A stretch of DNA of 48,611 bases from Salinivibrio sharmensis (lineage in GTDB: Bacteria; Pseudomonadota; Gammaproteobacteria; Enterobacterales; Vibrionaceae): the NCBI RefSeq assembly GCF_001995985.1, contig NZ_MUFC01000018.1, forward strand, positions 313 to 48,923, in the 5' to 3' direction. A program made the position numbers and the translations under genes. The notes under the pieces were generated by a model. The model saw nothing but the letters and a program-made list of their open reading frames with translations, had not been told where the DNA came from and did not search any database. The first letter of the stretch is position 1, and the number at the start of each line of letters is the position of its first letter. This document shows, in pieces, positions 29,070-38,792 of this stretch.

Positions 29070-30896
29070 TTAGCCTTTGCGGCCTGCACGCTTACGCTCG
29101 GTTTCCGTCAATAGCTTCTTACGAATACGGATGCTCTCCGGCGTGGCTTCAACCAGTTCATCATCATCGATAAACTCAAGCGCTTGCTCCAAGGTGTACT
29201 TGATCGCTGGGCTCAATACCTGCGCATCATCGGTCCCTGAGGCACGAACGTTGGTCAGCTGCTTACCTTTCAAGCAGTTCACGGTCAGATCGTTGGCACG
29301 GTTATGAATACCGATCACCTGCCCCTCGTACACTTCGTCACCATGCTCAGCAAACAGACGACCACGGTCTTGCAAGTTAAACAGTGCGTAAGTCAGTGCT
29401 TTGCCCGCTGCGTTTGAGATCAACACACCATTAATACGTTGGCCAATATCACCGCCTTTATACTTACCGTAGTGGTCAAAGGTATGATAAATCAGCCCCG
29501 AGCCAGAGGTCAGTGTTAAGAACTCTGTTTGGAAACCAATCAGACCACGTGATGGCATCACAAAGTCCATGCGCACACGGCCTTTGCCGTCTGGCAGCAT
29601 GTTCGTCAGCTCACCTTTACGCAGGCCGATGCTTTCCATCACGCCACCTTGGTGCTCTTCAAGCACATCGATGGTAACCGTCTCAAACGGTTCGAATTTT
29701 TCACCGTTTTCTTCTTTGATGATCACTTCTGGGCGAGACACGGCAAGCTCAAAGCCTTCACGACGCATGTTCTCGATCAAAATCGACAAGTGCAATTCAC
29801 CACGGCCAGAGACGCGGAATTTATCCGGGTTATCTGTCTCTTCTACGCGCAGGGCCACGTTGTGAACCAGCTCTTTTTGCAGACGCTCAAGGATATTACG
29901 TGACGTAACGTATTTACCTTCGAGACCTGCAAACGGTGAGGTATTGACCTGGAAGGTCATGGTCACGGTTGGCTCATCCACAGTCAGTGCTGGCAGCGCT
30001 TCGACATTGCTTGGATCGCAAATCGTGTCTGAGATTTTCAGCTCACCCAAACCAGTAATCGCAATAATGTCGCCAGCAGAGGCTTCGCTAACATCGTGAC
30101 GCTCAAGGCCCATATAGCCTAAGACACTGCCTACTTTACCATTACGCTTGCTACCATCGGCGCTTACAATCGTCACTTGCTGATTCGGTTTAACCGAACC
30201 TCGGGTGATACGACCCACACCAATAACCCCGACATAGGAGTTGTAGTCCAGCTGAGACACCTGCATTTGCAGCGGCGTCGTGATATCAACGTCAGGCGCG
30301 TCAACGTTATCGACGATGGCGTTGAACAACGGCTCCATGTCCTCGCCTTCTGTAGTTTCTTCTAGGCTCGCCCAGCCGTTCAGGGCTGACGCATAAACCA
30401 CTTGGAAATCCAACTGCTCATCCGATGCACCTAAGGTGTCAAACAAATCAAATACTTGATCCATCACCCAATCCGGGCGCGCACCTGGGCGGTCAATCTT
30501 GTTGATAACGACAATCGGCTTTAGGCCATGAGAGAAGGCTTTTTGGGTCACAAAACGGGTTTGCGGCATCGGGCCGTCTACCGCGTCCACCACCAGCAAT
30601 ACCGAATCCACCATCGACATGATACGCTCAACCTCACCACCAAAGTCGGCGTGTCCAGGGGTATCAACGATGTTAATGCGGTAGTCATTCCAGTTAATGG
30701 CCGTGTTCTTGGCCAAGATGGTAATGCCACGCTCTTTCTCAATGTCGTTTGAGTCCATGACACGCTCTTCCACCTCACCGCGGGAAGCCAGCGTACCGGA
30801 TTGCTGCAGCAGCTTATCCACTAGCGTGGTTTTACCGTGGTCAACGTGGGCAATAATGGCGATATTTCTTAGTTTATCTGTCTGTATGTTGGTCAT
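29070..30896 (-). CDS. typA: Ribosome-associated GTPase TypA/BipA
   Basis: BipA is a translational GTPase of the EF-G/LepA group needed for 50S assembly at low temperature and for stress adaptation. The 608-residue protein has G1 [10 protein letters not shown]3 [13 protein letters not shown]4 NKIDRPGA, then beta-barrel and EF-G-like domains and the BipA-specific C-terminal domain with many Lys/Arg. It is divergent from glnA, as in E. coli. Confidence 0.96.
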   Translation of the reverse strand: MTNIQTDKLRNIAIIAHVDHGKTTLVDKLLQQSGTLASRGEVEERVMDSNDIEKERGITILAKNTAINWNDYRINIVDTPGHADFGGEVERIMSMVDSVLLVVDAVDGPMPQTRFVTQKAFSHGLKPIVVINKIDRPGARPDWVMDQVFDLFDTLGASDEQLDFQVVYASALNGWASLEETTEGEDMEPLFNAIVDNVDAPDVDITTPLQMQVSQLDYNSYVGVIGVGRITRGSVKPNQQVTIVSADGSKRNGKVGSVLGYMGLERHDVSEASAGDIIAITGLGELKISDTICDPSNVEALPALTVDEPTVTMTFQVNTSPFAGLEGKYVTSRNILERLQKELVHNVALRVEETDNPDKFRVSGRGELHLSILIENMRREGFELAVSRPEVIIKEENGEKFEPFETVTIDVLEEHQGGVMESIGLRKGELTNMLPDGKGRVRMDFVMPSRGLIGFQTEFLTLTSGSGLIYHTFDHYGKYKGGDIGQRINGVLISNAAGKALTYALFNLQDRGRLFAEHGDEVYEGQVIGIHNRANDLTVNCLKGKQLTNVRASGTDDAQVLSPAIKYTLEQALEFIDDDELVEATPESIRIRKKLLTETERKRAGRKG

Positions 30897-31024
30897 GGAC
30901 TCTCTTTTTCACTCGATAGACGGGGCGCGCGCCGAAATTGGCGAGCTATGCTAACACGACGGCACCGCCACCTGATTAAAAAAACGGCCGTAATGTACCA
31001 GATTTTGTCGCAAAACCCACCTTA

Positions 31025-31046
31025 TTATGTGAATTAGCTCACCGTC
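31025..31046. promoter_or_regulatory. CRP (cAMP receptor protein) site in the typA–glnA region
   Basis: TGTGAATTAGCTCACC (31028–31043) fits TGTGA-N6-TCACA with nine of ten core positions and differs from the lac CRP site core in one base. E. coli glnAp1 is CRP-activated. A weak promoter (TTGCAG at 31064, AT-rich -10 near 31088) would put this site near -62, suitable for class I activation of glnA. A role on typA cannot be excluded. Confidence 0.65.
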
Positions 31047-31183
31047 ACTCCGGGCTAACCCCGTTGCAGTTGGTCATTTATTGTGCAAATACAAGGATTC
31101 ACCGCCGTTAGAGAAAAATGAATTTTTAAAGACGGCTCTCACTCTTCACCACCATTGTCTGCTACAAAGAGGTAGAGCGAGGC

Positions 31184-31200
31184 TGCACGCATCTCGTGCA
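31184..31200 (+). promoter_or_regulatory. NtrC binding site upstream of glnA (distal)
   Basis: TGCACG-CATCT-CGTGCA is a 17 bp perfect dyad that matches the NtrC consensus TGCAC-N7-GTGCA. Its centre is about 170 bp upstream of the predicted sigma-54 start. Confidence 0.65.
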
Positions 31201-31245
31201 ACGACATGCACCCTTTTTGCCTGTTGCACCATTTGCGGTCAATGG

Positions 31246-31262
31246 CGCACCATTATGGTGCA
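31246..31262 (+). promoter_or_regulatory. NtrC binding site upstream of glnA (at about -108)
   Basis: CGCACC-ATTAT-GGTGCA fits the 17 bp NtrC dyad in all but the outermost base. The centre is about -108 from the predicted start, the same place as a strong NtrC site of E. coli glnAp2. Half-sites at 31207 and 31225 (TGCACC) may be weaker sites. Confidence 0.7.
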
Positions 31263-31300
31263 CACTATGCGCATTTGAACCACGCTGCACACGTTTTTTT

Positions 31301-31323
31301 CGCGTCAAACCCGGTTTGGCGCG
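31301..31323. promoter_or_regulatory. 23 bp palindrome between NtrC sites and the sigma-54 promoter
   Basis: CGCGTCAAACC (31301–31311) and GGTTTGGCGCG (31313–31323) form an inverted repeat with a single T/C imperfection around one central base. It is centred near -50 of the sigma-54 start. T7 precedes it and no T tract follows, so it is not a terminator on either strand. The bound factor is unknown. Confidence 0.4.
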
Positions 31324-31335
31324 GTTTTAAATTGT

Positions 31336-31351
31336 TGGCACAGTTTTCGCT
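31336..31351 (+). promoter_or_regulatory. Sigma-54 promoter of glnA
   Basis: TGGCAC (31336–31341), then five bases, then TCGCT, keeps the invariant GG-N10-GC (31337–31338 and 31349–31350). The expected start is near 31362, giving a leader of about 50 nt with GGAGG before the glnA ATG. It corresponds to E. coli glnAp2. Confidence 0.75.
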
Positions 31352-31412
31352 TTGTCATGCAGCAAGGAGCCAACTCGCTATTTATTCAATTTGACACCGG
31401 AGGTTATTTCAC

Positions 31413-32822
31413 ATGTCAGTAGAAAACGTGCTCGCACTGATCCAAGAAAACGAGGTGAAATTCATCGACCTGCGCTTTACCGATACCAAAGGTAAAGAGC
31501 AGCATGTTTCTATCCCCTCGCATCAAATTGATGATGACTTCTTTGAAGAAGGCAAAATGTTTGATGGTTCATCGGTTGCGGGCTGGAAAGGCATCAATGA
31601 ATCAGACATGGTGATGATGCCAGACGCCAGTTCCGCCGTGCTTGACCCGTTTACCGAGGAAAGCACCCTGAATATCCGTTGTGACATTCTTGAGCCTTCA
31701 ACCATGCAAGGCTACGACCGTGACCCTCGCTCGATTGCTAAACGCGCCGAAGATTACATGCGCGGAACCGGCATCGCCGACACTGTTCTGATCGGCCCTG
31801 AGCCAGAGTTCTTCCTATTTGATGACGTTAAGTTTGCCACTGATATGGCCGGCTCGTTCTATAAAATTGACGACGTCGAAGCAAGCTGGAACTCAGGCAC
31901 CGCCTTAGAGGGGGGTAACAAAGGTCACCGTCCAGGCGTGAAAGGCGGCTACTTCCCGGTTGCACCGGTTGACTCATCACAAGACATTCGCTCAGCCATG
32001 TCCTTGGTCATGGAAGAAATGGGCCTTGTGGTTGAAGCACACCACCACGAGGTGGCGACGGCGGGTCAGAACGAGATTGCCACACGCTTCAACACACTTA
32101 CCACCAAAGCGGATGAGATTCAGATCTATAAGTACGTCGTCCACAATGTGGCACACGCGTTTGGTAAAACCGCGACCTTTATGCCAAAACCACTGGTTGG
32201 CGATAATGGTTCAGGGATGCACGTCCACCAGTCGCTCGCCAAAGATGGTCAAAACCTGTTTGCCGGTGACAAATACGGTGGCCTGTCTGAAACCGCACTG
32301 TACTACATTGGCGGTGTTATCAAGCATGCGCGTGCAATTAACGCATTCGCCAACGCCTCAACCAACTCGTACAAGCGTCTGGTTCCAGGCTTTGAAGCCC
32401 CTGTCATGCTGGCCTACTCGGCACGTAACCGTTCGGCATCAATTCGTATCCCTGTGGTACCAAGCCCGAAAGCACGCCGTATTGAGCTTCGCTTTGGCGA
32501 TCCATCCGCCAACCCTTATCTCTGTTTCGCCGCGATGCTAATGGCTGGCCTCGACGGGATTAAGAACAAGATCCATCCTGGCGATGCCATGGACAAAGAC
32601 TTGTACGACTTACCAGCGGAAGAAGCAGCGGAAATCCCAACCGTTGCTGAGTCACTGAAAGAAGCACTGCAAGCGCTTGACGCGGATCGTGAATTCTTGA
32701 CGACAGGTGGCGTATTCTCGGATGACTTCATCGATTCTTATATCACGCTGAAAGGCGAAGACGTTGAGCGCATCCAAATGACTACCCACCCCGTGGAGTT
32801 CGAGCTTTACTACTCAGTGTAA
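31413..32822 (+). CDS. glnA: Glutamine synthetase type I
   Basis: GlnA makes glutamine from glutamate, ammonia and ATP; it forms a cytoplasmic dodecamer. The 469-residue length equals that of E. coli. Signatures visible are [17 protein letters not shown], the ATP-binding [12 protein letters not shown] region, and the adenylylation loop LYDLPAEE with Tyr398, so it should be controlled by GlnE. The sigma-54 promoter, NtrC dyads and CRP site upstream predict control by nitrogen and carbon. It ends at a strong terminator ahead of the glnL–glnG unit. Confidence 0.98.
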   Translation: MSVENVLALIQENEVKFIDLRFTDTKGKEQHVSIPSHQIDDDFFEEGKMFDGSSVAGWKGINESDMVMMPDASSAVLDPFTEESTLNIRCDILEPSTMQGYDRDPRSIAKRAEDYMRGTGIADTVLIGPEPEFFLFDDVKFATDMAGSFYKIDDVEASWNSGTALEGGNKGHRPGVKGGYFPVAPVDSSQDIRSAMSLVMEEMGLVVEAHHHEVATAGQNEIATRFNTLTTKADEIQIYKYVVHNVAHAFGKTATFMPKPLVGDNGSGMHVHQSLAKDGQNLFAGDKYGGLSETALYYIGGVIKHARAINAFANASTNSYKRLVPGFEAPVMLAYSARNRSASIRIPVVPSPKARRIELRFGDPSANPYLCFAAMLMAGLDGIKNKIHPGDAMDKDLYDLPAEEAAEIPTVAESLKEALQALDADREFLTTGGVFSDDFIDSYITLKGEDVERIQMTTHPVEFELYYSV

Positions 32823-32845
32823 AGGCCCATACGCCACAAATTGCA

Positions 32846-32870
32846 GCCCACCTCGCAGGTGGGCTTTTTT
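32846..32870 (+). terminator. Intrinsic terminator after glnA
   Basis: GCCCACCT (32846–32853) pairs with AGGTGGGC (32857–32864) around CGC and is followed by six T's. Confidence 0.92.
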
Positions 32871-32931
32871 GTGCTTTTTACCCGCGTGACATGGCTTATC
32901 ATTGCCCATATTTGCAGGAAAAAGGTAAGCA

Positions 32932-33471
32932 ATGCGCTGGCTAACCATCATCTTGTTCAGCCTCACTGTCACCTGCCAGGCTGGCACGATTTACCAATGG
33001 CGGGATCAAAACGGACAATGGCATATCAGTGATCAGCCTCCCAACACGCCCCACCAAGTGCGTCATTATGCTCCCTCGTCGCCGTCGCCACCGTTAACCC
33101 AACCCTCGCAGACAACCACCCAGCCCACAAGTCAAGCAAACGTGGCGATCACACTGGTTCACCCCAGTGATGGCGCGACGTTGCGTAGTAATCCCGGAAA
33201 GGTTTCAGTAAAAGCCATCCTTGCACCGGCTGTTTCCCCAAGCGACCATGTGCAGCTGTTGATGGATGGTAAGCCCGTTCAAGTTCACCCTGAACAGACG
33301 CTCAGCGCCTTACAGCTGACACTACAATGGCACCTCGGCCCGGTAGACAGAGGCACTCATCGCTTTCAAGTACGCTATTTAGAAAGCGGCAAGGTAATTG
33401 CATCGTCCTCTGAACACCAGGTGTATTTGCATCGCGCCCATGTGAATCAGCCACATCGAACGCATGATTAA
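32932..33471 (+). CDS. Secreted DUF4124-domain protein
   Basis: This 179-residue protein has a cleavable signal peptide (about 17 residues), then a DUF4124 motif (YQWRDQNGQWHISDQPP) at about residues 21–40, a Pro/Thr/Ser/Gln-rich linker and an Ig-like beta region (about 70–165). DUF4124 proteins are periplasmic or envelope proteins of unknown function. It sits between the glnA terminator and glnL, so it is probably transcribed from its own promoter. The position between glnA and glnL recurs in Vibrio relatives as far as I recall. Confidence 0.75.
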   Translation: MRWLTIILFSLTVTCQAGTIYQWRDQNGQWHISDQPPNTPHQVRHYAPSSPSPPLTQPSQTTTQPTSQANVAITLVHPSDGATLRSNPGKVSVKAILAPAVSPSDHVQLLMDGKPVQVHPEQTLSALQLTLQWHLGPVDRGTHRFQVRYLESGKVIASSSEHQVYLHRAHVNQPHRTHD

Positions 33472-33545
33472 CCGGCGACAACACCGATGCATTCACAAAC
33501 CCAGCAGTGCAAGCTGCATCAAACAAGGAAGTCGATTACACTCAA

Positions 33546-33562
33546 TGCACCAAGTTAGTGCA
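33546..33562 (+). promoter_or_regulatory. NtrC site at the glnL promoter
   Basis: TGCAC-CAAGTTA-GTGCA is a perfect 17 bp NtrC dyad ending 18 bp before the glnL ATG. A TACACT (33537–33542) just upstream could be a -10, placing this site over the transcription start. In E. coli NtrC represses glnLp from such a position. Confidence 0.7.
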
Positions 33563-33580
33563 AACAAGGACGCAACGCTG

Positions 33581-34645
33581 ATGACGCCCGCTCAACTGTT
33601 CGACCATCTCCTCACAGCGATTATTGTGGTGGATAGCCAATGGCGTATTCAGTACGTCAACGCGGCCGCCGAGCAGCTGATGCATCAAAGTGCTAGGCGC
33701 TTGCTGACGCAGCCGCTCACCGAGCAAATTCAGCACGCCAGTGTCGATTGGGCGCAAATAGCCAATACCACACGCGCCGGACAAAGCCTCACCGACAGCG
33801 ACGTAACCTGGGTGGTGGATGGCCAACCACAAAAAGTGCAGCTCAGTGCTAGCCCGTTATTTGACTCTGAAGATGAGGGTCGACTGCTGCTAGAAGTCAA
33901 TGTGGTCAGCCAACAACAGCGGATCAGTAAAGAGCTGACCCAAAAAGCACAACAACAAGCGGCAAAAGAGTTGGTACGTGGTTTAGCGCATGAAATCAAA
34001 AACCCCCTTGGCGGGCTGCGCGGCGCTGCACAGCTATTAGAAAAAATGCTGCCTGATGCGAGCTTGGCCGAATATACCCAGATTATTATCGAGCAAGCCG
34101 ACCGATTGCGAAACTTGGTCGACCGTTTACTGGGGCCACAGCGTCCTGGGTTGCGCCAACGACAAAACATTCACGTTGTGCTGGAAAAAGTCCGCCAATT
34201 GGTTAGCCTCGATAACCACGAGGGCATCCAAATCATTCGCGACTATGACCCCAGCTTGCCAGACTTTGAGATGGATCCTGAGCAGCTTGAGCAAGCGATT
34301 CTCAACGTCGCCACCAATGCGGCGGATGCGATAAGTGGTCAGCCAAACGCGCGGCTCACCTTGCGCACGCGTACCGGCTTTCAAACCGTGATCCATGGCG
34401 AGCGTCACCGAGTGGTCGCGCAAATCGAGATCATCGACAATGGGCCCGGGATCGCGCCACACCTGCAAGACACCTTGTTCTACCCCATGGTCACCAGCAA
34501 GGCTGACGGCAATGGACTCGGACTCGCCATCACCCATCATTTAATCGATCAGCATCAAGGCAAAATTGACGTGAATAGCTGGCCAGGCCATACCTGCTTC
34601 ACCATCCAATTACCAATCATTGAAAAGGACACGCCACATGAGTAA
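33581..34645 (+). CDS. glnL: Nitrogen regulation sensor kinase NtrB
   Basis: NtrB phosphorylates or dephosphorylates NtrC under control of PII. From the ATG at 33581 it has 354 residues, near the 349 of E. coli: a PAS-like domain (about 5–110), an H-box GLAHEIKNPLGGLRG with His137, and N, G1 and G2 boxes (NVATNAADA, DNGPGI, GNGLGLAI). Longer starts at 33464 and 33545 run across or through the NtrC operator and were rejected. The gene overlaps glnG by 8 nt. Confidence 0.94.
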   Translation: MTPAQLFDHLLTAIIVVDSQWRIQYVNAAAEQLMHQSARRLLTQPLTEQIQHASVDWAQIANTTRAGQSLTDSDVTWVVDGQPQKVQLSASPLFDSEDEGRLLLEVNVVSQQQRISKELTQKAQQQAAKELVRGLAHEIKNPLGGLRGAAQLLEKMLPDASLAEYTQIIIEQADRLRNLVDRLLGPQRPGLRQRQNIHVVLEKVRQLVSLDNHEGIQIIRDYDPSLPDFEMDPEQLEQAILNVATNAADAISGQPNARLTLRTRTGFQTVIHGERHRVVAQIEIIDNGPGIAPHLQDTLFYPMVTSKADGNGLGLAITHHLIDQHQGKIDVNSWPGHTCFTIQLPIIEKDTPHE

Positions 34646-36047
34646 AGGGACCATTTGGATTGTTGATGATGACAGCTCCATTCGTTGGGTGATGGAACGC
34701 ACCCTCAGTGCTGCCGGCCTCACCTGCGATACGTTTAGCAATGCTGAAAATGTACTCAGTGCCCTGCATGAACGTCGCCCTGATGTGTTGGTCTCCGATA
34801 TTCGTATGCCAGGTAGCGATGGGCTGGCGCTGTTAAAAGCGGTACAAGAGCAGCACCCGGACTTACCGGTAATTATCATGACCGCGCACTCAGACTTGGA
34901 TGCGGCGGTCAATGCCTACCAAAAAGGTGCATTTGAATACCTGCCTAAGCCGTTTGACATTGACGAAGCACTGGCGTTAGTTGAGCGCGCCCTGGCCCAC
35001 TATAAAGAGCAGCAAAAGCAACAAACATCACAACAGCCGCAAGCGCAAACACCAGAGATCATCGGCGAGGCTCCGGCTATGCAAGAAGTGTTTCGCGCCA
35101 TTGGTCGGCTGTCACGTTCATCGATTTCGGTGCTCATCAATGGCGAGTCAGGCACCGGTAAAGAACTGGTCGCCCAAGCATTGCATCGTCACAGCCCGCG
35201 CGCCGATCAAGCCTTTATCGCCTTAAATATGGCCGCGATTCCGAAAGATTTGATTGAGTCTGAGTTATTTGGTCATGAAAAAGGGGCGTTCACGGGTGCC
35301 AATGCCGTCAGGCAAGGACGCTTTGAGCAAGCCAATGGGGGGACCTTATTTCTCGATGAAATTGGCGATATGCCATTGGATGTGCAAACGCGTTTGTTGC
35401 GTGTGCTGGCAGATGGTCAATTCTATCGGGTCGGCGGTCATGCTGCGGTCGATGTGGATGTGCGCATTATCGCTGCTACCCACCAAGATCTCGAACGCTT
35501 GGTCACAGAAGGCAGTTTCCGGGAAGATTTGTTTCACCGCTTGAATGTGATACGTGTTCATCTACCCTCACTCAAAGATAGGCGCCAAGATATTCCCCAG
35601 CTGTGTCAGCATTTTCTTGCCCGCGCCGCCAAAGAGCTGGATGTCGAAGCCAAGCAACTCCACCCAGACACAGAAACCATGATGAGCCAGTTACCTTGGC
35701 CGGGTAACGTCCGCCAGTTGGAAAATACCTGTCGCTGGCTGACCGTGATGGCAAGCAGCAAAGAAGTACTCCCTGCCGATCTACCGAGGGAGCTGCTTAA
35801 CCAGCCCAGCACCGTGACCGACAGTGAAGCACATGATTGGCAGCAAGCCCTCACCCAATGGGCCCAGGATGCGATAACACAAGGACAACACGGCATCTTG
35901 CAACAAGCGCTCCCCAGCGTCGAACGCATCTTGTTGCAGTCGGCGCTCAAGCACACTCATGGCCACAAACAAGAGGCGGCTAAAATCCTAGGCTGGGGAC
36001 GTAATACCCTGACACGCAAACTTAAAGAGTTAAATATTGAGTCATAA
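34638..36047 (+). CDS. glnG: Nitrogen regulation response regulator NtrC
   Basis: NtrC is the sigma-54 enhancer-binding activator of nitrogen genes. From the ATG at 34638 the protein has 469 residues, as in E. coli. It has a receiver domain with phospho-acceptor Asp54 (LVSDIRMPG), a central AAA+ domain with Walker A GESGTGKE and the sigma-54 contact loop GAFTGA, and a C-terminal Fis-type helix-turn-helix ([19 protein letters not shown]). An AAGGA lies 8 nt before the ATG. Its likely targets include the sites at glnA and glnL in this window. Confidence 0.97.
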   Translation: MSKGTIWIVDDDSSIRWVMERTLSAAGLTCDTFSNAENVLSALHERRPDVLVSDIRMPGSDGLALLKAVQEQHPDLPVIIMTAHSDLDAAVNAYQKGAFEYLPKPFDIDEALALVERALAHYKEQQKQQTSQQPQAQTPEIIGEAPAMQEVFRAIGRLSRSSISVLINGESGTGKELVAQALHRHSPRADQAFIALNMAAIPKDLIESELFGHEKGAFTGANAVRQGRFEQANGGTLFLDEIGDMPLDVQTRLLRVLADGQFYRVGGHAAVDVDVRIIAATHQDLERLVTEGSFREDLFHRLNVIRVHLPSLKDRRQDIPQLCQHFLARAAKELDVEAKQLHPDTETMMSQLPWPGNVRQLENTCRWLTVMASSKEVLPADLPRELLNQPSTVTDSEAHDWQQALTQWAQDAITQGQHGILQQALPSVERILLQSALKHTHGHKQEAAKILGWGRNTLTRKLKELNIES

Positions 36048-36157
36048 CTCATTATTGAAACTGACACTCTTTGAACCTCTGCTAAATTTAAGTAGAGAGA
36101 TTGAGGTAAAATCCAACAATCGTGTTATTTTTTTATAAGAGTGAAGTTGCTGTACTG

Positions 36158-38710
36158 ATGAGAAACTTAAGCCCATTGTCTATACGCACTGCCGTTATGC
36201 TCCCCGTGTTTCTCGTCCTAACACTGACGCTGATAGTGATCATTATTACCATCAACAACCACTATCGCTCCAGCTCGCAATTTGTCGGCAAGTTATTACT
36301 CGAAGATTACTCCGTCGGTATTGAGCGAGACTTGCGCCAGTATCTTGCTCATCCATTCAATGCCAACATTTTTGTTGCTGACAGCCTGGCCGCCCGACTT
36401 GGCGATGCGCCAATCACTGACTCAGGTCTGCGTGATTACCTGTTAAACAGCTACACCTCTCTCTATCAAGCCATGCCTTACATGCAGGTATTAAGCATTG
36501 GCGTCGATGCCGAGGGCGAATATTTCGGCTACCGTAAAAGCCAAGCGGGTCAGTATATTTTGATGGAGCAGAGTGAGGCGACCCAAGGTACGCTGCGTAT
36601 TTTTGATGGCCGCACCCCCAATGCTAATGTCATTTACCAAGACAGCAATTACGACCCGCGTGTCCGCCCTTGGTATATTCCTGCCTTTAACCGTGAACAA
36701 CCACGCTGGACAGATATTTACCGTGATGCCGATGAAGTCGGTGACGTCTCCTTATCGGCCATCGCCCCGGTGATGGTCAATGATAATGTGTGGGGCGTGG
36801 TCGCCAGCGACATCAAGCTCAATGCGTTTAACCGCTTCCTCAGCGAGCGTCAACAAAAGCTCGGGGGGGCATTATTTATTGTCGACGATGAGGGTCGGAT
36901 GGTCGCCCACAGTGGCCAAGAGAGTCCCAGCAATATCTTGCATTTTCCTGATATTACCCATAATCCCGTCCTCGACAGCACGATTAGCCAGGTCGCAAAT
37001 ACGTGGCCGCCCAACCCCAGCCGTTTAGGCAAGCCCTTTAGTTTCAATATTGCCGATAAGGGCCACTTTTATGGCACCATTAAAAAAGTGGCGATGCCTG
37101 CTCCCTTTCAGCATCAATGGTATGTGGTGGTCGCACTGCCCGACCAGCTACTGCTAAAAAACCTTCTTAGCCAGCAAGAAATCAGTATTTATCTGGTGAT
37201 GGCCATGGCACTAATAGGGCTTGCGGTGGTGTATTTCATTATACGCCAACTGACTCGCCCATTGAGAGACACCGCTGAAGCGGCAGCCAAACTGGCATCC
37301 GGCAACTTGACTTACCGCATCAATACCCCCGCGAGCCTACGGGAAATCGCGATACTCAAAGAAGCGTTTAATAATATGTCGGTCAAATTGCAGCACTCTT
37401 TCAATGCGCTGCGCCAACAAGTCCGCCAAGACAACCTCACGCAACTCTATACGCGGGAAGGCTTGATTGAACAGGCCGCAGGCTTGCGCTATCACGCCCC
37501 CAATACCTTGGTGATTTTGGGGATCAATGGCTTTCGTAATATTAATGATAGCCTTGGACAAGAGGGCGGGGACACGCTTTTGTGCGCGATTGCCAATCGA
37601 CTCAGCGCCCTCTCCGATGGCTCTGGGATGCTACTTGCACGTGTGCGTGGCGATGAGTTTGCCGTTCTCGCGCCCAACACCACTAACCGTACACAATCTG
37701 AAGCATTGGTCGATCAGTTACTGAGTTTGTTTAAGCGCCCCGTCACCATTGGTAACGATGACGTCCTGGTCGACGCATGTGCTGGCGTAGTCTTTGGCTA
37801 CACCTTTGGCGATGCCATCTATGAAGGCCTCGATCACGCAGGGCTTGCGTTAAGTGAAGCCAAACGCAGTGAAACCGACATGTATGTGTACTTCGAAGCC
37901 AACATGCAAGCACGGATTCAAGAGCAATCAAGGCTTCTCCTCGAGCTTCATCACGCCGTTCAGCATCACCAATTTGAGGTGTATTACCAACCCTTTGTTC
38001 GCTTGCTTGATGGCCGGTTCTGCGGCGCGGAAGCCTTAGTGCGCTGGCGCCACCCTACACGCGGCATGGTCTCCCCGGCTGAATTCATTCCCGTCGCCGA
38101 ACAAAGTGGCTTGATTAATCAAATCGGCATGCAGGTACTTGAGCAAGCCGCGTATGACACCGTGGCGCAGATTCAAAAGGGCTTATGGCCAGCCAATTAT
38201 CAGCTACACGTGAACTTATCCGCTCGTCAGCTACTGTCGGCCGACTTTATCGACAAACTGCAAAGCGTGCTGGATCGTACTCAACTGCCAGCGGATAATT
38301 TAACCTTGGAGATCACTGAGTCACAGCTGATGAGCCACGAACACTTGGCAACCTCAGGATTAACCAAAATCCGTGCGCTGGGAATTAAAATTGCTATCGA
38401 TGACTTTGGCACCGGCTATTCATCGCTGGCATACCTTCACCAAATGGCATTTGATAGCCTTAAGATTGATCGCAGCTTCGTTCACTCGATGACTGAAAAC
38501 AGCACCAACCAACGCATCATTGAAGCCGTGGTTGCCATGACACGTGGCATGGATGTGCACCTAGTGGCTGAAGGGATAGAAACCCAGGAAGAAGCCGAAC
38601 GACTGCGCGACATCGGTTGCCATTTTGCACAAGGTTTCTTGTTTGCCAAACCTCTGCCCCTCACCGAGCAACCAACAGAACGGGTAACGGACAAGCTCCC
38701 CACGCGATAG
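36158..38710 (+). CDS. dCACHE–HAMP–degenerate GGDEF–EAL c-di-GMP phosphodiesterase
   Basis: This 850-residue inner-membrane protein has TM1 at about 10–31, a periplasmic dCACHE domain (about 40–335), TM2 at about 343–364, HAMP (365–418), GGDEF (425–580) and EAL (592–840). The dCACHE region has Tyr165, Arg170, Trp172, Tyr173, Tyr188, Asp190 and Asp218, the pattern of amino-acid-binding dCACHE sensors. The GGDEF domain reads RGDEF and has Gly455 and Asn457 at the usual metal-Asp region, so cyclase activity is doubtful. The EAL domain keeps EALVR, NLSARQ, EITES, DDFGTGYSS, KIDRSF, EGIET and QGFLF, so it should hydrolyse c-di-GMP. It starts 110 bp after glnG with no terminator between. GTG at 36122 is an alternative start. 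Confidence 0.88.
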   Translation: MRNLSPLSIRTAVMLPVFLVLTLTLIVIIITINNHYRSSSQFVGKLLLEDYSVGIERDLRQYLAHPFNANIFVADSLAARLGDAPITDSGLRDYLLNSYTSLYQAMPYMQVLSIGVDAEGEYFGYRKSQAGQYILMEQSEATQGTLRIFDGRTPNANVIYQDSNYDPRVRPWYIPAFNREQPRWTDIYRDADEVGDVSLSAIAPVMVNDNVWGVVASDIKLNAFNRFLSERQQKLGGALFIVDDEGRMVAHSGQESPSNILHFPDITHNPVLDSTISQVANTWPPNPSRLGKPFSFNIADKGHFYGTIKKVAMPAPFQHQWYVVVALPDQLLLKNLLSQQEISIYLVMAMALIGLAVVYFIIRQLTRPLRDTAEAAAKLASGNLTYRINTPASLREIAILKEAFNNMSVKLQHSFNALRQQVRQDNLTQLYTREGLIEQAAGLRYHAPNTLVILGINGFRNINDSLGQEGGDTLLCAIANRLSALSDGSGMLLARVRGDEFAVLAPNTTNRTQSEALVDQLLSLFKRPVTIGNDDVLVDACAGVVFGYTFGDAIYEGLDHAGLALSEAKRSETDMYVYFEANMQARIQEQSRLLLELHHAVQHHQFEVYYQPFVRLLDGRFCGAEALVRWRHPTRGMVSPAEFIPVAEQSGLINQIGMQVLEQAAYDTVAQIQKGLWPANYQLHVNLSARQLLSADFIDKLQSVLDRTQLPADNLTLEITESQLMSHEHLATSGLTKIRALGIKIAIDDFGTGYSSLAYLHQMAFDSLKIDRSFVHSMTENSTNQRIIEAVVAMTRGMDVHLVAEGIETQEEAERLRDIGCHFAQGFLFAKPLPLTEQPTERVTDKLPTR

Positions 38711-38792
38711 CTGTCACGCCATCGACACACTGACTACTGACGATGAGTAGGTCACTCGCTATACTGAGCCCCAACTCACCTGCTGGGAACCG

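Noticed and set aside
31960-32541. 193-codon open frame inside glnA, in another frame
   Set aside because: It is a shadow of the highly conserved glnA coding sequence, with Arg/His/Thr-rich composition.
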